From: Lachnospiraceae bacterium
GTDB taxonomy: Bacteria > Bacillota > Clostridia > Lachnospirales > Lachnospiraceae
Assembly (NCBI GenBank): GCA_021204285.1
Contig: JAJPZP010000261.1
Location: 1 to 11,063, forward strand
Length of the DNA stretch: 11,063 bases
Direction: 5' to 3'
Below the pieces are notes generated by a model. That model had not been told where the DNA came from. It saw only the letters and a program-made list of their open reading frames with translations, and did not search any database. A program made the translations under genes and the position numbers. This document shows, in pieces, positions 7,396 through 11,063 of this stretch. Each line of letters begins with the position of its first letter. Position 1 is the stretch's first letter.

Positions 7396-8580
7396 TTATA
7401 CTTCTCCGTTTCTGTATTTTTCCAAATAACGGTGGATGCGGTCATAGGGATCCAGAAGATCGCTGATGGAAGCATCGTGGTTCAGTGTGTCGATCAGCAG
7501 CGCGATATATTTGGACACATCGCAGCTGATGTAGTAGGGACGTGACAGCAGCTCCGGCGGCTGGTAGATCAGGTTTGTGCTTAAAACGCGGTCGATGACA
7601 CCTTCCTCCCAGGCCTCATCGAAACGTGTCATACCGTTTGTAAAGAGTCCAAAGGTCGAGTAAATGAAGATACGACGGGCGTGCAGTTTTTTGAGCTGTC
7701 TGGCTACCTCGAGCATACTCTCGCCGGAGGAGATCATGTCATCGATGACGATGATGTCCTTATCTTCTACATTGGAGCCGAGAAACTCGTGCGCGACGAT
7801 GGGATTGCGTCCGCCTACGATCTGCGTGTAGTCGCGGCGTTTGTAGAACATGCCCATATCCACACCGAGAACATTTGCCAGATAAACCGCGCGATCCATA
7901 CCGCCCTCGTCAGGGCTGACGACCATCAGATGCGCACTGTCAATCTGCAGATCCCGGACATGGGACAACAATGCCTTGATGAACTGATAGGAGGGTTGTA
8001 CTGTGTCGAAGCCTTCGAGCGGAATCGCGTTTTGCACACGCGGGTCATGCGCGTCGAAAGTGATCAGATTGTCCACACCCATGCGGCTCAGCTCCTTCAG
8101 GGCGAGCGCGCAGTCCAGAGATTCCCGCGTGGTGCGTTTATGCTGGCGGCTTTCATAGAGGAAGGGCATGATGACGGTGATTCGCCGGGCTTTGCCCGCA
8201 CAGGCCGCGATGATGCGTTTCAGGTTCTGGTAGTGGTCGTCCGGGGACATATGGTTTTCATGGCCGCCCAGGGAGTAGGTCAGGCTGTAGTTGCATACGT
8301 CCACCATCAGATAGAGGTCGCGTCCGCGAACAGACTCCATGACGATGCCCTTGGCCTCGCCGGAGCCGAAGCGGGGAACGCTCGCCTCGATCATGTAGGA
8401 ATCCTGCTCATAACCCTGAAACATGATGCTGTCCTTGTGCTCCAGGGAGCTCTCACGTCGCCATTGTACCAGATAGTCGTCTACCCGTTTACCCAGCTCT
8501 GTACAGCCGGGGAGGGGAATGATGCCGAGGGAACCGACGGGAATCGTTTCAAGAACCCGTTCGCTGCGCTGAGTATTCAT
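7396..8580 (-). CDS. prs: Divergent ribose-phosphate pyrophosphokinase (PRPP synthetase)
   Basis: Makes 5-phosphoribosyl-1-diphosphate from ribose 5-phosphate and ATP for nucleotide, His and Trp synthesis. The ATG at 8580 follows GGAGG with an eight-base spacer, although the frame is open a little further up. The protein is 394 residues against about 315 for the usual bacterial Prs: an N-terminal extension of about 75 residues and a C-terminal one are added. Recognisable sites are SVRGRD (83-88), RQHKR (145-149, equivalent of RQDRK), DAHDPRVQN (176-184, equivalent of DLHAPQIQG), SPDEGG (222-227, equivalent of SPDHGG) and the PRPP loop IDDMISSGES (279-288). These are conserved but not identical to the canonical enzyme, so it is a distinct subgroup, perhaps a second Prs beside a normal one. 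It lies between the helicase-loader gene and the ATP-grasp gene. Confidence 0.85.
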   Translation of the reverse strand: MNTQRSERVLETIPVGSLGIIPLPGCTELGKRVDDYLVQWRRESSLEHKDSIMFQGYEQDSYMIEASVPRFGSGEAKGIVMESVRGRDLYLMVDVCNYSLTYSLGGHENHMSPDDHYQNLKRIIAACAGKARRITVIMPFLYESRQHKRTTRESLDCALALKELSRMGVDNLITFDAHDPRVQNAIPLEGFDTVQPSYQFIKALLSHVRDLQIDSAHLMVVSPDEGGMDRAVYLANVLGVDMGMFYKRRDYTQIVGGRNPIVAHEFLGSNVEDKDIIVIDDMISSGESMLEVARQLKKLHARRIFIYSTFGLFTNGMTRFDEAWEEGVIDRVLSTNLIYQPPELLSRPYYISCDVSKYIALLIDTLNHDASISDLLDPYDRIHRYLEKYRNGEV

Positions 8581-8627
8581 GTATTTGTCCTCCAAGTAGT
8601 TTTTATATGTAGCAGGTTGCGGCACTA
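8577..8627 (-). other. TAG-to-TGA extension linking dnaI-like gene to prs
   Basis: The dnaI-like frame ends in TAG at 8627-8625. The following 15 codons (CRNLLHIKTTWRTNT) are open and end at TGA, 8579-8577, which overlaps the prs ATG (8580-8578) as ATGA. The prs ribosome site GGAGG lies inside this stretch. Such a four-base overlap is the usual mark of coupled genes, so the present TAG may not be the only, or the ancestral, end of the upstream gene. The 15 codons do not look like a conserved domain. Confidence 0.4.
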
Positions 8628-9587
8628 CACAGAGCCGAAGAGCTTTTTATGGATACGAATATCGCCGCCGGTGAATTTCAGGAGCGTGTAAGAACTCATG
8701 ATACGGGAGAAAACACGCTCACTGTAGATATCCTGGAATTGTTCCAGCGACAGGTTTGTCGAGATTATGGTGGATCTGCCCGCGAGTGCACGCTCATTCA
8801 GAATCTGAAACAGGCGGGAGACCGTAAAGGTGTTTGGCAGCTCGGTGCCCATATCGTCCAGAATCAGGAGGTCACTCTCCAGCAGCGGATCACAGGATTC
8901 CCGGGGCTGCTCCGGCTGCGTACTGAGCGCGCGGGAGAGCAGATCGAAAAACTGGAATGAGGTAAAATAAATGACGGAATACCCCTGATCCAGCAATTCC
9001 CTGGCAATGCAGTTCGATAAGAACGTCTTTCCGGTGCCAACGGAGCCGTAGAACAGGAGATTCTTTTCTCCGGGGCGGAAATGATCCGCGAATTCATGGC
9101 AGGTCCGGAGAATGGCAGGCATGACAAGGCGTTGTTCCTCGTCGTATACATCCATGCGCAGCGTTGAAAAATTCTCCTTATTCAGCACGCTCTCCAGGTG
9201 TGAAGAGGAATAGAGGAGCCGGATCTCCTCCTGCCGGAAACAGTGGCATTTCTTCCGGCCAATGTAGCCGGTGTCGCGGCAGTCCGGACAGGTGTAATGC
9301 ATTTCCAGGTAGTCCACCGGATATCCCGCATCCGTGAGAATCTGTTCCCGTTCCCGCCGAAGCGCGTCAAGCTGTTCACGAAGTGCCTGCAGTGCATCCG
9401 GATCTCCATCGAAGAGCTGCTCCGCCCGTTGTACACTACAGGCAGATACTTCTTCCTGGATCTCGCGGACACGCGGAAAGCGCGCATAGATCTCATCGAT
9501 CCGCGCGAGCTGTTCCCGGTAATGTTGATATTGTCTGCGGTCATATCCCCGCATGATCGCGTCATACTGACGGTTGCTGAGCGGCAT
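8625..9587 (-). CDS. DnaI/DnaC-like replicative helicase loader (AAA+ ATPase)
   Basis: A 320-residue cytosolic AAA+ ATPase that loads the DnaB-type replicative helicase onto DNA during initiation and restart. The N-terminal part is helical (1-95) and leads into a zinc-binding cluster with Cys100, Cys103, Cys114 and Cys116 (CPDC...CHC), as in the helicase-interacting region of DnaI-type loaders. Walker A is GSVGTGKT (181-188), Walker B LLILDDMG (240-247), sensor 1 STN (276-278), and the arginine-finger region SERVFSRI (289-296). The ATG at 9587 follows AGGAGG with a five-base spacer. It ends in TAG at 8625-8627. An IstB transposition helper is less likely because of the zinc cluster and the lack of an IstA gene nearby. 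It follows a dnaD-like gene, its usual functional partner. Confidence 0.9.
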   Translation of the reverse strand: MPLSNRQYDAIMRGYDRRQYQHYREQLARIDEIYARFPRVREIQEEVSACSVQRAEQLFDGDPDALQALREQLDALRREREQILTDAGYPVDYLEMHYTCPDCRDTGYIGRKKCHCFRQEEIRLLYSSSHLESVLNKENFSTLRMDVYDEEQRLVMPAILRTCHEFADHFRPGEKNLLFYGSVGTGKTFLSNCIARELLDQGYSVIYFTSFQFFDLLSRALSTQPEQPRESCDPLLESDLLILDDMGTELPNTFTVSRLFQILNERALAGRSTIISTNLSLEQFQDIYSERVFSRIMSSYTLLKFTGGDIRIHKKLFGSV

Positions 9588-9599
9588 GGAATCCTCCTA
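9588..9599 (-). promoter_or_regulatory. Ribosome site overlapping TAG, with dnaD-like and dnaI-like genes in one frame
   Basis: On the minus strand the junction reads TAG GAG GAT TCC ATG. The AGGAGG ribosome site (9598-9593) uses the last two bases of the TAG, and the downstream ATG is exactly four codons further in the same frame. Independent initiation of the dnaI-like gene is therefore well provided for. If the TAG were read as an amino acid, a DnaD-EDS-DnaI fusion of about 660 residues would also be made. Confidence 0.7.
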
Positions 9600-10619
9600 T
9601 GTCTGACTCCTGAGGAGCTGTTTTTCCAGCTCATCGAAATCGTAATCCCGCTGCTGGAAGTTTGTAAATCCGGTCTGGCGTGTGCGCGCCTTTTTCTTTG
9701 GAGCGGCCTTGCGGTGATCCCGGTCGAGCACCTGCACGTCGGCGAGCGTATGTACTTTCTTTTCGTGCCAGTCCTGCAGGATGCGGTCAGCGTAGCGGAA
9801 GCTGGCCTTGTGCAGCTGCTCCATTGTCCGGCTGCAGGCCTCGAGCACAAGCTCAAGCGGGAATCCCCAGGTGTTCAGCCATTTTTCGATGTATGCCTGC
9901 TCCGAGTCAACCGGGTTGCGGTCGTTCAGGCCAAATGCCTTCATGACGGAGAAAGTGTTCTTGTGGTAGACGTTGGTGCGTTCCTTTGCTTCGCTGACCG
10001 TGGTAATGTGAGCCTCCGCCCAGGAAAGGCCAACACGGCGGATATAGTGGATGCTCTTACTGCCTTTGCAGACACAGTACTCCACCAGGTATTCCAGCAG
10101 ATCCGTGGAGAAATGGAGTTGATCATAAAAATAAAGCAGCGTCTCGATTTCTGACGGTGAGAGTGTCTTTCCCATATACTGGCTGCACACAAAGAGAAGC
10201 TGCCGGCACTCTTCGTTATTCGCGAAGGCTTCAATCTCTCCAGCACTGTAGGATTTATGGACGGGTGATTCCTCCTGAACCGATTCTTTTGCCGGCGTTG
10301 TCTGCACCGTATCATCCGGTGCGCTGAGTGTGCACAGATAAATACCCTGCAGAGTATTCGTGCTGTCACATTCCAGCCGGAGAACGCCCTGCTTTTCCCA
10401 GTACTTCAGGGCGCGCAGAATATCGCTTTCTGTTCGGTCCAGAGCGTCGGCCAGTCCGGAGACAGAGAGTTCGAGAGAAGGACGCTTCAGCGCGCGGAGC
10501 AGGTAGAGGTATACCTTCACATACTCCCCGTTTGCCTTCGGCATATAGTAGTCGAGGAACAGATTTGACACACTGGTCTGTTCATCATCTCCGGCAGATT
10601 TTAAAACGAATTGTCCCAT
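9597..10619 (-). CDS. DnaD-like replication initiation protein
   Basis: A 340-residue DNA-binding protein that remodels origin DNA and recruits the helicase loader in Bacillota. An N-terminal winged-helix domain (about 15-95: NLFLDYYMPKANGEYVKVYLYLL, then ALKYWEKQGVLRLE) is followed by a polar linker (about 100-125). Two DnaB_2/DnaD C-terminal type domains come next, each ending in the family signature Y-x3-(I/V)-x3-W: YIRRVGLSW (192-200) and YADRILQDW (276-284). A basic segment (KAAPKKKARTR, 304-314) and an acidic tail complete it. The ATG follows GGAG at nine bases. It is probably the first gene of the operon through to the esterase. It ends in TAG, in frame with the next gene. Two tandem C-terminal domains place it closer to the B. 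subtilis DnaB and larger DnaD-domain proteins than to short DnaD. Confidence 0.88.
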   Translation of the reverse strand: MGQFVLKSAGDDEQTSVSNLFLDYYMPKANGEYVKVYLYLLRALKRPSLELSVSGLADALDRTESDILRALKYWEKQGVLRLECDSTNTLQGIYLCTLSAPDDTVQTTPAKESVQEESPVHKSYSAGEIEAFANNEECRQLLFVCSQYMGKTLSPSEIETLLYFYDQLHFSTDLLEYLVEYCVCKGSKSIHYIRRVGLSWAEAHITTVSEAKERTNVYHKNTFSVMKAFGLNDRNPVDSEQAYIEKWLNTWGFPLELVLEACSRTMEQLHKASFRYADRILQDWHEKKVHTLADVQVLDRDHRKAAPKKKARTRQTGFTNFQQRDYDFDELEKQLLRSQT

Positions 10620-10676
10620 ATCCAGATACTCCCTCCCGGGCGGGGCGCACTGTAGGCGCGTCCTGCATCTCTATGG

Positions 10677-10705
10677 AGTATAACACAGCTTTTTCAAAAA
10701 GAAAA
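10677..10705 (-). promoter_or_regulatory. Possible extended -10 promoter for the dnaD-like operon
   Basis: On the minus strand TGT TATACT forms an extended -10 (hexamer at 10682-10677, TG at 10685-10684). The -35 at 17 bases is poor (TTTTCT, 10705-10700), as is common when the TG extension is present. Transcripts would begin near 10670, about 50 bases before the ATG, downstream of the DnaA boxes. Confidence 0.45.
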
Positions 10706-10753
10706 TAGGGAGGCAAAGACGCGGGGGGAAGGATAAGCATTCTGAAAAAAAAC

Positions 10754-10948
10754 TGTGGATTTGTGGATAACTTCGTGGAAAGACTGGATTATGGGAAACC
10801 TTGATTGACAGAATCCGACAGGAAAACGGTAAAAATTTGGGCTTTCGGATGAAAGCAGTGACGTATTATGTAAAATAGCTTATCCACGTAAAAATCCACA
10901 TGCCTTTACAGGGATGACTGTTGATAAGCATGTGGATAATGTGGATAA
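10754..10948. promoter_or_regulatory. Cluster of DnaA boxes upstream of the dnaD-like operon
   Basis: The 331-base gap between the dnaD-like gene and murC holds three perfect DnaA boxes written as TGTGGATAA: 10762-10770 and a back-to-back pair at 10931-10939 and 10940-10948. There are one-mismatch copies at 10880-10888 (TTATCCACG) and 10919-10927 (TGTTGATAA), and two-mismatch copies at 10754-10762 and 10892-10900. A further one-mismatch box, TTATCAACA, lies at 11004-11012 inside murC. Boxes face both ways. DnaA binding here could control the operon, titrate DnaA, or form part of an origin-like element. Confidence 0.75.
10894..10937 (-). repeat. 10-bp inverted repeat built from DnaA-box sequence
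   Basis: ATCCACATGC (10894-10903) and GCATGTGGAT (10928-10937) are perfect reverse complements around a 24-base loop. On the minus strand, after the murC stop, the stem is followed by TTTTACG, so a weak terminator for murC is possible. The long loop makes this doubtful, and it may simply reflect paired DnaA boxes. Confidence 0.4.
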
Positions 10949-10950
10949 TC

Positions 10951-11063
10951 TTATTTTGAAAGCAGATTTTCGCCTATTTTCAGCACATCTCCGGCTCCCA
11001 TAGTTATCAACAGATCCCCATGCATACAATTTTTTAATAAAAATTTTTCAATTTCTGCAAAGG
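10951..11063 (-). CDS. murC: MurC, UDP-N-acetylmuramate-L-alanine ligase, C-terminal end (5' part outside window)
   Basis: The last 37 codons, ending in TAA at 10951-10953, encode a tail with HGDLLITMGAGDVLKIGENLL. GDLL-x-TMGAGD is the characteristic C-terminal motif of MurC, the cytosolic ATP-dependent ligase that adds L-Ala to UDP-N-acetylmuramic acid in peptidoglycan synthesis. The rest of the gene lies beyond the right edge. It reads in the same direction as the dnaD-like gene but is 331 bases upstream of it. Confidence 0.85.
   Translation of the reverse strand, partial: FAEIEKFLLKNCMHGDLLITMGAGDVLKIGENLLSK

Noticed and set aside
6284..7429. 381-codon plus-strand frame over the ATP-grasp gene
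   Set aside because: Antisense to a gene with all ATP-grasp motifs; a product of GC-rich third positions.
7681..8691. 336-codon plus-strand frame over prs
   Set aside because: Antisense shadow; the minus strand has the PRPP loop and a strong ribosome site.
8625..9587. IstB transposition helper of an IS21-type element
   Set aside because: The zinc-binding cysteine cluster, the dnaD-like neighbour and the absence of an IstA gene or terminal repeats favour a helicase loader.
9243..10154. 303-codon plus-strand frame over the dnaI-like and dnaD-like genes
   Set aside because: It spans two recognised genes on the other strand and has no features of its own.
10620..10950. The chromosomal replication origin itself
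   Set aside because: DnaA boxes are present, but dnaA and dnaN are not next to it and no clear unwinding element or DnaA-trio array could be identified; left as a cluster of boxes.
1..11063. tRNA (especially a CUA-anticodon suppressor), CRISPR array or insertion sequence
   Set aside because: None could be found by reading both strands; the decoding tRNA for the suspected amber suppression would have to lie elsewhere.

Overview
The window looks like a chromosomal segment of a Gram-positive, moderately GC-rich gut-type Clostridia, most likely Lachnospiraceae. This is inferred from the DnaD/DnaI-type replication genes, the AGGAGG-type ribosome binding sites, a class II fructose-bisphosphate aldolase, and a secreted GLUG-repeat protein beside an MMPL exporter. 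No tRNA, rRNA, CRISPR array, insertion sequence or phage gene was seen.

Layout. Plus strand: the C-terminal end of an MMPL/RND-family exporter (2-589) overlaps by four bases a very large secreted, coiled-coil, membrane-anchored GLUG-repeat protein (586-4047). That frame is interrupted once by TAG at 2800-2802. A short remnant of the ferrous iron transporter FeoB (4131-4313) follows, then a promoter and the monocistronic fba gene (4419-5360) with a strong terminator (5377-5406). Minus strand, converging on fba: the end of murC (10951-11063), a spacer rich in DnaA boxes, then a probable operon of a DnaD-like protein, a DnaI/DnaC-like helicase loader, a divergent ribose-phosphate pyrophosphokinase, an ATP-grasp ligase and an alpha/beta-hydrolase esterase (5413-6147). 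The esterase frame is also interrupted once by TAG, at 5575-5577.

The most notable signal is the use of TAG. Two unrelated genes each carry one in-frame TAG with the rest of the gene intact behind it (414 and 53 codons, plus a proper TAA). Both sites are one C-to-T change from CAG (Gln). In the esterase, Gln is what I recall relatives having at that place, and the catalytic His lies beyond the TAG. The two replication genes end at TAG, and both ends are peculiar. The TAG of the dnaD-like gene is in frame with the dnaI-like start four codons later, so readthrough would give a DnaD-DnaI fusion. Readthrough of the dnaI-like TAG would stop at a TGA that overlaps the prs ATG as ATGA. Every other complete gene ends in TAA or TGA. 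This fits natural amber (UAG) suppression or partial reassignment to Gln, with two independent nonsense mutations as the main alternative. The decoding tRNA is not in the window.

How the genes may work together. DnaD and DnaI homologues act together in loading the replicative helicase, and the DnaA boxes upstream of them suggest coupling of the operon to replication initiation. The Prs, ATP-grasp and esterase genes form a tight cluster whose shared product I cannot name. The MMPL and GLUG pair probably forms a cell-surface export or envelope module.
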